Assembly: GCA_013812655.1 (NCBI GenBank)
Contig: JACCTC010000376.1
Coordinates: forward strand, 1-41,287
DNA: 41,287 nt
Direction of reading: 5' to 3'
Source of the DNA: Deltaproteobacteria bacterium
GTDB lineage: Bacteria > Myxococcota_A > Polyangia > Haliangiales > Haliangiaceae
Both the position numbers and the translations under genes were made by a program. Below the pieces are notes generated by a model. That model saw only the letters and a list, made by a program, of their open reading frames with translations. It had not been told where the DNA came from and did no database searches. Position 1 is the stretch's first letter. The number at the start of each line of letters is the position of its first letter. Shown piece by piece: positions 1-10,148 of the stretch.

Positions 1-153
1 TCGCTACACGCTGCGCTCGCCCGTGCGCTGGTGGCCAGCGGTCGCGACCGCGCGCGCGGGAGCGCGATGGCGCGGGCCGCTCGCAAGGTGCTGGTCGCGG
101 CAGGCGACGACAAGGCCGTCGCCGACCTCGATGCGTGGCTGCGGCCCCGCTAG
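1..153 (+). CDS. C-terminal end of a helical, TPR-like protein (5' end outside the window)
   Basis: Frame 1 is open from the first base to the TAG at 151-153 and gives 50 residues. The stretch is Ala/Arg/Leu-rich and helical, with a motif reading LARALVASGRDRARG and an end reading DLDAWLRPR. This resembles the last helices of TPR-containing Ser/Thr kinases and regulators common in myxobacteria, but that is a resemblance from memory and no domain is complete. Codons are strongly G/C-ending, like the neighbouring genes. The gene ends about 108 bp before the oxidoreductase start on the same strand. The function cannot be called from this fragment. Confidence 0.5.
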   Translation, partial: SLHAALARALVASGRDRARGSAMARAARKVLVAAGDDKAVADLDAWLRPR

Positions 154-261
154 CGGTGGGCACGCCCTTGCCGACCTCATCGATCGGCCGATGATCATCT
201 CGGTCGTCCTGTGTGCACGCGCCGAGCGTGCATTGTGCGCCCCGATATTCGAGACTGCGTC

Positions 262-2511
<2,250 letters not shown>

Positions 2512-2544
2512 ACGACGCCGTCGAGGCCGCACGCGACCTCGCGG

Positions 2545-3147
2545 TCACCGCTTAGCGGGCGCGGAACAGGCGGCTGTCTCGCCGGCAAACGAACGCACCG
2601 AGGCCGCCACTTGCTTTGCGATCTGCACGAGGGCTCGCTGGTGAGCTTCGGCCAGGCCGTCGTAACCCGGCCGAGCTGACTCGCTCGCGTGGTGCGAGCA
2701 CACGAGCGTTGGCCGCGCGCCGGTCAGCTCGTGAACGGTCGAGATGGCGTCGATCACCGCTCGCTTGCCCAGCATCGACTCGAACCGTTGCACCACGAGC
2801 TTGATCCGGTAGGTGGGAAGGCCGGCCGCGGGCGTCACGCCGGCGATGTCTCTGGCTCCGAGGATGCGGCTGAGCTCGTCGGAGAACGCGCGGCGAATCT
2901 CGAGCGACAACGGCGCGATCCACGAACGCGTGTCGACTGGCGTCAGCTTGCCAGGGCCTTCACGGACGACGATCTCGGCGCGATCGACCTCGGGTGGGAC
3001 ATCGACGGGCAGGACATCGACCTGGAGCTCGTGCGTCGCAGCAGCCGGCTCCGCGTCGGGGGCGGCGACGAGCGTGTAGTAGTGGTTGCCGGCCGAGCGA
3101 CAGCCGAGGACCACGACGAGCGCGAGAACGGGATGGGCGAGCTTCAT
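2545..3147 (-). CDS. pqiC: PqiC-like ABC-transport auxiliary lipoprotein
   Basis: The 200-residue lipoprotein has a signal peptide ending in the lipobox VVLGC, with the lipidated Cys at residue 16. The mature part has the pattern of the ABC-type transport auxiliary family (DUF330): a YYTL start after the lipid anchor, then VDVLPVDVPPEVDRAEIVVR, and a SLEIRRAFSDELSRILG helix. In E. coli PqiC is an outer-membrane lipoprotein that docks the PqiB tube. Its ATG overlaps the pqiB stop as ATGA, so translation is probably coupled. It is the last gene of the pqi operon. The C-terminal extension (about residues 150-200) is more divergent, with a run reading ADGLAEAHQRALVQIAKQVA-like helices. Confidence 0.85.
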   Translation of the reverse strand: MKLAHPVLALVVVLGCRSAGNHYYTLVAAPDAEPAAATHELQVDVLPVDVPPEVDRAEIVVREGPGKLTPVDTRSWIAPLSLEIRRAFSDELSRILGARDIAGVTPAAGLPTYRIKLVVQRFESMLGKRAVIDAISTVHELTGARPTLVCSHHASESARPGYDGLAEAHQRALVQIAKQVAASVRSFAGETAACSAPAKR

Positions 3148-4799
3148 CGGCCGGGCTTTGGTTGGCGACCCGGGGCGCGCCCCCGCAACAGCGACTCGGG
3201 ATGGTGCTTGATGTACTCGGCGAGGCCTCGCAACGAGAAGGCCGCGCGCTCCAGCTGCTCGAGGGTCCCCCGGGTCGCCTGCTGGATCGCGGAGTCAGGT
3301 GCCGCGACGTTGTCGCGCAGCGACGTGAGCGCTTCGCGTAACGCTTCCATCGCGCCTGCAGCGTTCACGAACAACGCCTGCGTCTGGGGCACGACGTCAC
3401 GGTCGAGATGTCCGAGGAGCGTCGCGGCCGCGCGGCTCGCATTCTGGACATCACCACCGATCGCCTCGAACGGAATCTTGTCGACCTTGGCCAGGATGCT
3501 GGCGACCGTATCCTGGATCTGCTCGGTGCCACCGCGCACGGTCGGGACGACCCACACCCCGTCTTGCTCGGGTGGCAAGCCCGCCTTGCGGCGCTCGGCC
3601 GGGAACCAGGTGAGCGCGATGTAGAACGATCCCGTCACGATGTTGGCGGATCGAAGTTGCGCGCGAAGCCCCCGTGCGACGAGTGCCTGCAACATCTGCG
3701 GTCCCGTCTTGCCGGACTTCGCGCCTTCCTCGGTGAGACTCACGTAGGCTGCACCGAGCCGCTGCGGGAAGACCTTGGCATCGACGTCGAAGAAGAAGGA
3801 CTGCGTCGCGGTGTCGTAGCCGGGACGGACCGCAAAAACGTCTCCGATGTGGAGGCCTTCGAACTCGATATTGACGCCGACACCCTTGCCGAGGCCGCGG
3901 ATGGGTTGATGGAACCGCATCGCGAGCGGTAACCCGCCCTGGTCGGGGCTCGCGAGCGCATGACTGCGGTCCTCGAAGAGCTTGAACGTGGCGTTCTCGG
4001 CGGCAGGCTTGGAGCTCGCTTCTGGATCGCGAACGCCGAAGGCGACGCCACCTGCGATCACCGTCGCGAGCGATTGCGTGTTGACGCGAAGGCCGGTGGC
4101 ATCGAGTGTCACGTCCATACCGCTCGCATTCCAGAACACGGCATTCTCGGTGACGAGTCGCTCGTAGGGCGCATAGACAAAGAGGTCGATCTCGACGGAC
4201 TTGCCGTCGGGGGCGAGCTCGATCCCCGTAATGGTTCCGACCGGCTGGCGGCGCAGATAGACCGGCGACTGCGTAGCGAGCGAGCCGCCGTCGCTCGCGG
4301 TCAGCCGGAACCGCCTGCCCTGTTGATGTTGCGTCACGCCAGGCGGTTTCTCGAGCCCGAGAAACTTGTCTTGCTTCTCTTTCGAGTTGCCGACATCCAC
4401 CTGGATGAAGGCGCCCGAGATCAGGGTTCCGAGCCCCGACACGCCTCCGACTCCGATGCGCGGGCGCTCGACCCAGAACTGTGAACCGCGGACCGCGACC
4501 CCGGTACCGTGCTTCAGCTCGACGCTCGCGATGATGCGCGTGTGATCGTCGCTGATGTCGACGGCCGTCACCTTGCCCACAGGAACGTTCTTCCAGCGCA
4601 CCTCGGACTTTCCGGCCTCGATGCCTTCCGCGCTCTCGAACGTGATGTAGATCGTCGGCCCGATGCGCAGATAGGTCCTGACGGCGAGTGCGCCTGCCGC
4701 CACGATCGCGAGGATCGGAATGATCCAGACGGCTGACGGGCGACCTCGTTTGTGGGTGTGAATGGCGGGTACCGGAAACTCGTTCTCATTCGCGTCCAT
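3144..4799 (-). CDS. pqiB: PqiB-type MCE-domain membrane-tethered protein
   Basis: PqiB proteins form periplasm-spanning hexameric MCE tubes that move lipids between inner and outer membranes. The 551-residue product has a short cytoplasmic N-terminus and one transmembrane helix (about 24-44, WIIPILAIVAAGALAV). Three MCE repeats follow (about 46-140, 160-230 and 290-400), including FESAEGIEAGKSEVRWKNVP and VYLRRQPVGTITGIEL. The C-terminal helical region ends with the family-typical YIKHHPESLLRGR. I start at ATG 4799 because GAGGAG lies 5 nt upstream; the more upstream ATG at 4844 lies inside the preceding gene. The start overlaps the upstream pqiA-like stop by 14 bp and the end overlaps pqiC by 4 bp, so the operon is tightly coupled. 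Confidence 0.93.
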   Translation of the reverse strand: MDANENEFPVPAIHTHKRGRPSAVWIIPILAIVAAGALAVRTYLRIGPTIYITFESAEGIEAGKSEVRWKNVPVGKVTAVDISDDHTRIIASVELKHGTGVAVRGSQFWVERPRIGVGGVSGLGTLISGAFIQVDVGNSKEKQDKFLGLEKPPGVTQHQQGRRFRLTASDGGSLATQSPVYLRRQPVGTITGIELAPDGKSVEIDLFVYAPYERLVTENAVFWNASGMDVTLDATGLRVNTQSLATVIAGGVAFGVRDPEASSKPAAENATFKLFEDRSHALASPDQGGLPLAMRFHQPIRGLGKGVGVNIEFEGLHIGDVFAVRPGYDTATQSFFFDVDAKVFPQRLGAAYVSLTEEGAKSGKTGPQMLQALVARGLRAQLRSANIVTGSFYIALTWFPAERRKAGLPPEQDGVWVVPTVRGGTEQIQDTVASILAKVDKIPFEAIGGDVQNASRAAATLLGHLDRDVVPQTQALFVNAAGAMEALREALTSLRDNVAAPDSAIQQATRGTLEQLERAAFSLRGLAEYIKHHPESLLRGRAPGRQPKPGR

Positions 4800-5415
4800 A
4801 CACGCTCCTCGCTCCCAGGTGATCCCAGATCGATCGCGGATCAAAGGACGCCGACGCGAGCATGGTCAAAAGGACCACGCCCGCAAATGGAACCACCGCG
4901 GGTCCCGGCTCGACGCTCGCGAACCGTCCCAGCTGGACGACTGCCGCGAGCAGCGCGACCACGAAGACGTCGAGCATGGACCAGTGCCCGACGATCTCGA
5001 GCACGCGGTAGACCTTCGTGCGGCCTCGCGGTTGCCAGGCCGAGCGACGCGCCGAGGTCACCAGCAACGTTCCCAGGGCCCCGACCTTGAGCATTGGAAC
5101 CACGAAGCTCGCGGTGAACACGAGCGCGGCGAGTAACCACGAGCCTTCGCTCCACAGGAAGGCGACGCCGGAGAGGATCGTGTCGGAGCGGTGGACCGGG
5201 AACTGATCCGTCACCATCATCGGCAGCGTGTTCGCGGGCCAGTACAGCGCGACCGCAGCGACCAGGAAGGCGAGCGGACGCATGATCGATCTCGGTTTGC
5301 GCCGGTGGATCCGCTCGCCGCACCGCGGGCAGGTCCCCGAGACGGGTTCCTGCGCACGCATCACGAGCTCGCAGCTCTCGCACCCCACGAGCCCGATGTC
5401 GCTCGCTCGCGTCAC
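4786..5415 (-). CDS. pqiA: PqiA-family membrane protein, second half
   Basis: The 209-residue protein has an N-terminal zinc-ribbon-like pair (CESC ... CPRC, residues about 12-36). About four transmembrane helices follow, including WPANTLPMMV and a VYRVLEIVGHWSMLDVFVVA helix typical of the PqiA fold. E. coli PqiA carries two such modules in one chain; here this is the second one as a separate protein. The GTG start overlaps the preceding stop as GTGA, so the two halves are probably made together and assemble at the inner membrane with PqiB. The start choice rests on that overlap and on the cysteine pair following directly. Confidence 0.87.
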   Translation of the reverse strand: MTRASDIGLVGCESCELVMRAQEPVSGTCPRCGERIHRRKPRSIMRPLAFLVAAVALYWPANTLPMMVTDQFPVHRSDTILSGVAFLWSEGSWLLAALVFTASFVVPMLKVGALGTLLVTSARRSAWQPRGRTKVYRVLEIVGHWSMLDVFVVALLAAVVQLGRFASVEPGPAVVPFAGVVLLTMLASASFDPRSIWDHLGARSVYGRE

Positions 5416-6011
5416 GCGCGCACCTGGTCGGCCCGCCGCCAGAGAGCACTGGTATCGAATGATGCAAGCGATGCGAGCGCGAGGGTCAACACGACGATCC
5501 CGAACGCGCCCCACCCCGGCACCGTGGACGCGAGCCCCGCGAGCTTGACCACGGCGACGACGAGACCGAGCAGGAACACCTCGACCATCCGCCAGGGACG
5601 CATGATGTGGATGGCCCGCATGATCGTGGAGAATCCGAGTGGCCGCGCGCCTGCACGCAGCGGCACCAGGACCCAGAGCAAGAGGAAGAGCTCGATGAAA
5701 GGCGCGATGATGAGGGTGATCGCGAGGGCCGCTGCGACGAGCGGTAGCTCGTGGTCATACGAAGCGAGGATCGCGCTCCACAAGGTCGCCTCGGTCCGGA
5801 GACCATTGACCGACATCGTGATGAGCGGAAAGCCATTCGCGACCACGAGTGCGATCGTCGCGGTGAGCGTGACCGCGAGCATCGCGCCGAGGTCGTTGTT
5901 GCGGTGGTAGAGGGGCGAGTCGCACGTCACGCACCGCGGCGTCCCGCGCCGCGGGACCTCTGAACGCCGGTGTACGGTGTCGCAATACCGACAGATCGCG
6001 AGCTCACTCAT
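5412..6011 (-). CDS. pqiA: PqiA-family membrane protein, first half
   Basis: This 199-residue inner-membrane protein opens with two zinc-finger-like pairs (CRYC at 7-10 and CVTC near 27-30). It has about four membrane helices with the conserved segments LVVANGFPLITMSVNG and MRPWRMVEVFLLGLVVA. It matches the N-terminal module of PqiA, the inner-membrane partner of the MCE protein PqiB. It is the first gene of the four-gene minus-strand pqi operon, and its stop overlaps the next gene's GTG. ATG 6011 follows directly after a stretch without a clear Shine-Dalgarno sequence. In E. coli pqi is a SoxRS and stationary-phase envelope-stress operon; nothing here shows which regulator acts. Confidence 0.9.
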   Translation of the reverse strand: MSELAICRYCDTVHRRSEVPRRGTPRCVTCDSPLYHRNNDLGAMLAVTLTATIALVVANGFPLITMSVNGLRTEATLWSAILASYDHELPLVAAALAITLIIAPFIELFLLLWVLVPLRAGARPLGFSTIMRAIHIMRPWRMVEVFLLGLVVAVVKLAGLASTVPGWGAFGIVVLTLALASLASFDTSALWRRADQVRA

Positions 6012-6264
6012 CGTGAGCTTGCGGCGGTCGCGACGATCTCCGGACGTGCCGATGTTCGCTGCTCTGTGTCCTGCGATCCCAGCTGCACGGTGGACGTGCC
6101 CAGCCGCACGGTCCGCCCCGACTGGGCGCGCGCGCAGACGGGCTAGCTAGCATCTCGCGCCGAGGTGCACCGCGCGTACCATAAGGAACCGCCGTTCATG
6201 GTGTTCCAGCTCGAAGGCGTGAGCCTGGATTCCACGTCGAAGTTCAGCTGCAACATGACGCTTC

Positions 6265-6651
6265 GTGCGGCCCAAGGACATCGAGAAGACAGAGGCGTAC
6301 TTTGCCCGCCACGGCGGCAAGACCATCTTCATCGGCCGCTTCTTGCCAGTGGTTCGCCACCTGATCTCGATCCCTGCCGGCATCGCGCGGATGCCCCTGC
6401 CCTCGTTCCTAACGCTGACCTTCCTGGGAGCCACCATCTGGGGCGGCGGCCTGATGGTCGTCGGCTACCAGCTGGGCGCGAACTGGGAGGCGATCGCTGC
6501 CAAGGCCAAGCGGGTTGACCTCGTCATCGCCGCCGTGGTGGTGTTAGCCATTGTGGCCGTGGTGGTCAGGTTCGTGCTACGCCGTCGACGCGAGCAGAAG
6601 AATCCCGAGGCGATCGTGACCCCGATCAAGACCCCCTCGTCGAGTGATTAA
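6265..6651 (+). pseudogene. 5'-truncated DedA/VTT-domain membrane protein remnant
   Basis: The 128 codons match only the C-terminal part of DedA-family proteins, which are undecaprenyl-phosphate and lipid flippases of about 200 residues. The core reads ARHGGKTIFIGRFLPVVRHL, then SIPAGIARMPL and a WGGGLMVVGYQLGANW helix, and ends in a further membrane helix and a basic tail. The N-terminal membrane half, including its acidic segment, is missing. Upstream in this frame are stop codons (TGA at 6256-6258) and no DedA-like sequence in other frames. The apparent GTG start at 6265 falls inside what should be mid-protein. It is most likely a decayed gene left by deletion; a short expressed protein is possible but would lack half the fold. 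Confidence 0.7.
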
Positions 6652-6678
6652 ATCGGCGACAACCCAGGTCGAAGTACT

Positions 6679-7761
6679 GTGTCGTACCCAGAGCGAACCC
6701 CCACGGAGCCGCCGGTGAACACCGCCGCATCCCCGTCGCCGTCCGTGCTAGCTTCTTCGAGCATGACGTTGGGTGCTCCGGCCTTCGCGGTCAGCGTCCT
6801 CGACCGTCACGAGACGGAGCTGGTCGAGCAGGCACTTGCCGCGGTCAACTCCAACTCGCCGGCCGACGCCGAGATCCTCAGGGGACTGATCGAGGAGCTC
6901 AAGGCGACGTCGTCATTGCTCGACCGCCAGCGCCCGCTGCGCCGGCCCACGCAGCTCGGCGGCGAGCCCCGCAACGAGCAGACGCTGATCGATCATCTGT
7001 GCACGATCGACGGCCTGTCTGGCGATCTCGCACTGCCGCTCAAGGCGACGCTATCGCGGACCTACCTGATCACCAAGATCAACTTCCTGCGCGGCTTCGT
7101 GAAGGCGACGTCCGTACTGGTCGATGTCCCGGGCTCGGCCCGGATGACCCACGACCTCCGCGAGGAGCTGGCCCAGTCGATCTACACGTTGCTCGCCGAG
7201 GAGCTCTTCCTCGCCCTGCTGCGCAAGCCCGATGTGACCCGTCGCACGAAGCAGCGCGCGGCGGATCAGCTGATCACCGTGTGGGACGACGCCGCGCTCG
7301 AGATCGACGACTTCGCGCCCCTGCTCGAGTCCGCGTGGCACGCCCGCAACCGGATCAACTCGGCGTACGGCACGTTGCTCGGCGCCACCGAGACGTTCCG
7401 GCTCGTGACCGAGGACTGTAGCCCCGAGGTCCTCGAGTTCTTCGGCCGCGACGGGATGTCCGCCGACGAGAGCGCCGCGTTCGAGGAGTTCCTCTTCAAC
7501 ATGACGAGCGAGGAGCTCGCCACGTTGCGCCGCGCGATGCAGCAGCAGCACCTGTCCGCTGCGAGCCCGGCGTGGGCCGCCGAGATCCTGGGCCGCCAGA
7601 TCGAGGATCTCGAGCACTCGCACGAGATCGATCCGATGGCGCTCTACCGCAGCTTTCAGCGTCGTCAGCTCGCCGCCGACTTCCGCTTGATGTCGGGTGC
7701 GCCCGGTCCTCGCCGCACGGCCGAGGGCTACCTGATGGTCTACCTGCTCGACCAGCAGTAG
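6679..7761 (+). CDS. Uncharacterised, mostly helical cytoplasmic protein
   Basis: The 360-residue product is not recognised. It has no signal peptide or membrane segment. A Pro/Ser/Thr-rich N-terminus (about 1-30) is followed by helical sequence rich in Glu, Leu and Arg, for example KATLSRTYLITKINFLRGFV and SAWHARNRINSAYGTLLGA. Codon use is typical of the window, so it is very probably a real gene. The start is uncertain: GTG 6679, GTG 6715 and ATG 6763 are all in frame, and the Pro/Ser-rich lead makes ATG 6763 attractive. It lies 27 bp after the DedA remnant and converges with the next minus-strand gene, with 7 bp between stops. Confidence 0.75.
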   Translation: MSYPERTPTEPPVNTAASPSPSVLASSSMTLGAPAFAVSVLDRHETELVEQALAAVNSNSPADAEILRGLIEELKATSSLLDRQRPLRRPTQLGGEPRNEQTLIDHLCTIDGLSGDLALPLKATLSRTYLITKINFLRGFVKATSVLVDVPGSARMTHDLREELAQSIYTLLAEELFLALLRKPDVTRRTKQRAADQLITVWDDAALEIDDFAPLLESAWHARNRINSAYGTLLGATETFRLVTEDCSPEVLEFFGRDGMSADESAAFEEFLFNMTSEELATLRRAMQQQHLSAASPAWAAEILGRQIEDLEHSHEIDPMALYRSFQRRQLAADFRLMSGAPGPRRTAEGYLMVYLLDQQ

Positions 7762-7768
7762 ATCGCGA

Positions 7769-8236
7769 CTACTGCGCCGCGGACTTCGGGATCGCGGCGA
7801 GGTGCCGCTCGATCATCTTCGACAGCTCGGGCATCGCCTCGATGACGTCCTTCTTGGCGCCTGCGCGCATCCGGCCGTACATCTTCTTCGCCGTCGTGTG
7901 CGACGTCTTCTCGGCGCGCGCGTCGGTCACCGAGAGCAGATCCTCGGCGACATCATCGGAGCGCGCGATCACGTAGTCCGAGAAGCTCGACGCCGGGGGG
8001 GAGATCGACGTAGCGGCCCACTTGTCGTAGTGCGGCTGGATCTTGCCGAGCCAGTCATCGAGCAGGGTGTCGACGACCTCAGGAATGAACTTCTTCTTGA
8101 TCCCTTTGATCATCGCGTAGGCGCTCTTGATCATGAACCCCTTCTGCTTGACCTGTGCATCGATGAGATCGACGCAGTCGGCGATCACCTGCGGTCGTAC
8201 GGGGTCCTTGCCAATCTGCTCGACGAGAGTCGCCAT
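7769..8236 (-). CDS. DUF6918-like conserved protein
   Basis: The 155-residue soluble protein begins MATLVEQIGKDPVRPQVIAD and continues CVDLIDAQVKQKGF, a pattern I recall from the small actinobacterial/myxobacterial family DUF6918. It is helical and basic in the middle (IKGIKKKFIPEVVDTLL). The function is unknown; the family match is from memory. ATG 8236 is preferred to ATG 8245 because AAGGA lies 8 nt upstream of it, while the same sequence touches the upstream ATG directly. It converges with the gene ending at 7761 and is separated from the next minus-strand gene by about 100 bp. Confidence 0.75.
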   Translation of the reverse strand: MATLVEQIGKDPVRPQVIADCVDLIDAQVKQKGFMIKSAYAMIKGIKKKFIPEVVDTLLDDWLGKIQPHYDKWAATSISPPASSFSDYVIARSDDVAEDLLSVTDARAEKTSHTTAKKMYGRMRAGAKKDVIEAMPELSKMIERHLAAIPKSAAQ

Positions 8237-8340
8237 CACACACATCCTTCGGCCTTGGGTTCAGCGATGATCGATGGCGCGTACCTTAGTGCCCATCACG
8301 CAGTGCGTCCAGCCCGCAGGCCGCGAGCATCACCGGGGTC

Positions 8341-8910
8341 TCACTCCGGCGGGAACGTGACGCCATAGCGTTCGCACCGCGTCCGCATCTGCGCGCGATC
8401 CCCGGGCGGTAGCAGCTGGTAATGCTTCTGCGCCTCGGCGTTGTCACCGAGGATGCAATCCGACGACACCAGGATGCGCAGCATCCGGACGTTGTTCGGG
8501 GTCTTCGCGAGCACCTTCAGCGCGATGGCCTTGGCGTCGTCGAAGTCGCCACGGTCGTAGGCCTTGTTCGCCTCGCTCATGACCGCATCGAGCTTGGGGT
8601 TCGCCTTCATGACGGTCGCCGCGCCGGGCTCGATCTCGACGCCGGGCACCGGCGGATCGGTGACGTTCGGGCGGTCCTCGACGGGGGGACGCCCGGTGAC
8701 CTGCGTGGGGAGCGGCGCACGCACCACGTCGGAGTCACGCTCCGTGGGCTCGGTCACGCTCGGTCGGTCGGCAACGGTCGGCCGGCGTGCGCTCGTCGGG
8801 CCGCTTGCCTGGGCTGCGACAGGCGGACGGCTGACCTCGAGCACGAGATACACGCTCATCCCGAGCACGAGGACCGCGCCGGCGGCGAGGAGGATGTGAC
8901 GAGGGGTCAC
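8341..8910 (-). CDS. Membrane-anchored protein with a short TPR-like C-terminus
   Basis: The 189-residue protein has one N-terminal membrane helix (about 6-26, LLAAGAVLVLGMSVYLVLEV) acting as an anchor. A low-complexity Pro/Thr/Arg linker follows (about 28-100) with repeats such as RPTVADRPSVTEPTERDSD. A helical C-terminal domain (about 105-189) reads ANKAYDRGDFDDAKAIALKV, like a TPR pair, and carries two Cys (the SSDC and TRCERYG segments). It is probably a periplasmic scaffold or assembly protein in the inner membrane; no enzyme motif is seen. The start is GTG 8910. It is divergent from the lipoprotein at 9009, and the roughly 100 bp between them may hold both promoters. Confidence 0.7.
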   Translation of the reverse strand: MTPRHILLAAGAVLVLGMSVYLVLEVSRPPVAAQASGPTSARRPTVADRPSVTEPTERDSDVVRAPLPTQVTGRPPVEDRPNVTDPPVPGVEIEPGAATVMKANPKLDAVMSEANKAYDRGDFDDAKAIALKVLAKTPNNVRMLRILVSSDCILGDNAEAQKHYQLLPPGDRAQMRTRCERYGVTFPPE

Positions 8911-9008
8911 GAGCTATCGAAATAGCACGACCACGCGTCGGCATCCACGCCCGGATCTCTCGCCGGGGCATTGAGCCGCGTGCAGGAGGCAGCGCATATT
9001 GCGCGACG

Positions 9009-10028
9009 ATGATGCGCACCCAGCTCCTCGTGATGGCCAGCTTGTTCGCGCTGCTCGGGGGCTGCGGCGATAACTCCAAGCTCTGTGGCCCCGGCACGAA
9101 CGACGACGACGACGACGGCGAGTGCGAGCCTGGCGGCGGAACCACCGGGATCGTCTGCGGTGCCGGGACGCGGCTCGACCCGATCACGATGGACCGCTGC
9201 GTCGCCGATCCGTCGGCCTGCGGGCCGGGCCTCCTGCTCGTCAACGGCATTTGCCAGGACCCGACTGCGGAGCTCGCGATCGATCTCGAGGAAGGCCTCG
9301 AGCCGAACGGTCTCGAGGGTGACGCGACGCCCGCCGGTGACATCATGCTCGAGCCGGTCGGCAGCGATGGCTTCGTGATCCACGGCTGTATCCAGCCGAC
9401 CTCGAACACGACGGCGGATCTCGATCGCTACCTGCTGACCGTCACCGAGCCGACGCTCCTCGAGATCACGGCCGATGGCGTCGGCGGGCTCGCTGCCGGC
9501 TTCCTCGTGCTCGCCACGTCGACGACGGCACCGCTGGCGAGCTTCGAGCGGCTCGGCCTCGGCTTCGCGACGGACACCTCGCAGCGCCAGCTCTACCTGC
9601 CCGCCGCGGGCACGTACCACGTCTACCTGACCGACAGTCGCACGCTACTGCCACGAATCGACGGGGCCGCGCTCGCGAGCCTGCCGCCGGCGGGCAGCCC
9701 CGACGGCACGAGCTGCTACTACGTCACACTCGATCAGCTGACGCCGATGCCCGTCGCGCTCGATCTCGCAAACGGCGACAACGGGACTATCGACGGTGAC
9801 GTCCGCTTCTACACCGCGACGCTGCCCGGCACGACCCAGATCACCGAGACGATCACGTCGGCGAACGCGCGGCCGTCGCTCGCGATCACCGAGGGCGGCG
9901 TGCTCCGCCAGCTCGCGAACACCGGTGTCGCCGTCGTGCCCGCCGGTGCGCCGCTGATCATCGCGGATTTCGTCTACCACCACGATCTGTTCCCCGCGCC
10001 GTACCGGCTCACCGTCGAAGCGCTCTGA
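9009..10028 (+). CDS. Secreted lipoprotein of unknown function
   Basis: The 339-residue protein has a signal peptide with the lipobox LLGGC (Cys at 19). An acidic run DDDDD and a Cys-rich segment (about 25-90) follow, with pairs such as VCGAGTRLDPITMDRCVADP that resemble a small disulphide-stabilised module. The remainder looks like beta-sandwich repeats of about 110 residues: the blocks around 130-220 and 240-339 each contain a short GTYHVYLTD or LTVEAL-type edge strand, as in pre-peptidase C-terminal (PPC) domains. The PPC resemblance is a weak inference. It is probably displayed at the cell surface or in the periplasm. It is a monocistronic-looking gene upstream of the kinase block. Confidence 0.72.
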   Translation: MMRTQLLVMASLFALLGGCGDNSKLCGPGTNDDDDDGECEPGGGTTGIVCGAGTRLDPITMDRCVADPSACGPGLLLVNGICQDPTAELAIDLEEGLEPNGLEGDATPAGDIMLEPVGSDGFVIHGCIQPTSNTTADLDRYLLTVTEPTLLEITADGVGGLAAGFLVLATSTTAPLASFERLGLGFATDTSQRQLYLPAAGTYHVYLTDSRTLLPRIDGAALASLPPAGSPDGTSCYYVTLDQLTPMPVALDLANGDNGTIDGDVRFYTATLPGTTQITETITSANARPSLAITEGGVLRQLANTGVAVVPAGAPLIIADFVYHHDLFPAPYRLTVEAL

Positions 10029-10148
10029 GCTCGAGCGCCGGCACCTGCGGGAACCTCGCGGACGCGAAGAACTACTGATAGCCGGGGTCAGAAGCGACCC
10101 GACGGGCGGACCGGGGTCCATCTCGGATTCGGGGTAGTCTCCGTTCAG

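Noticed and set aside
6165..6518. Open frame beginning at ATG 6165 upstream of the DedA remnant.
   Set aside because: It runs through the DedA region in the wrong frame and its first 40 codons do not resemble the missing N-terminus.
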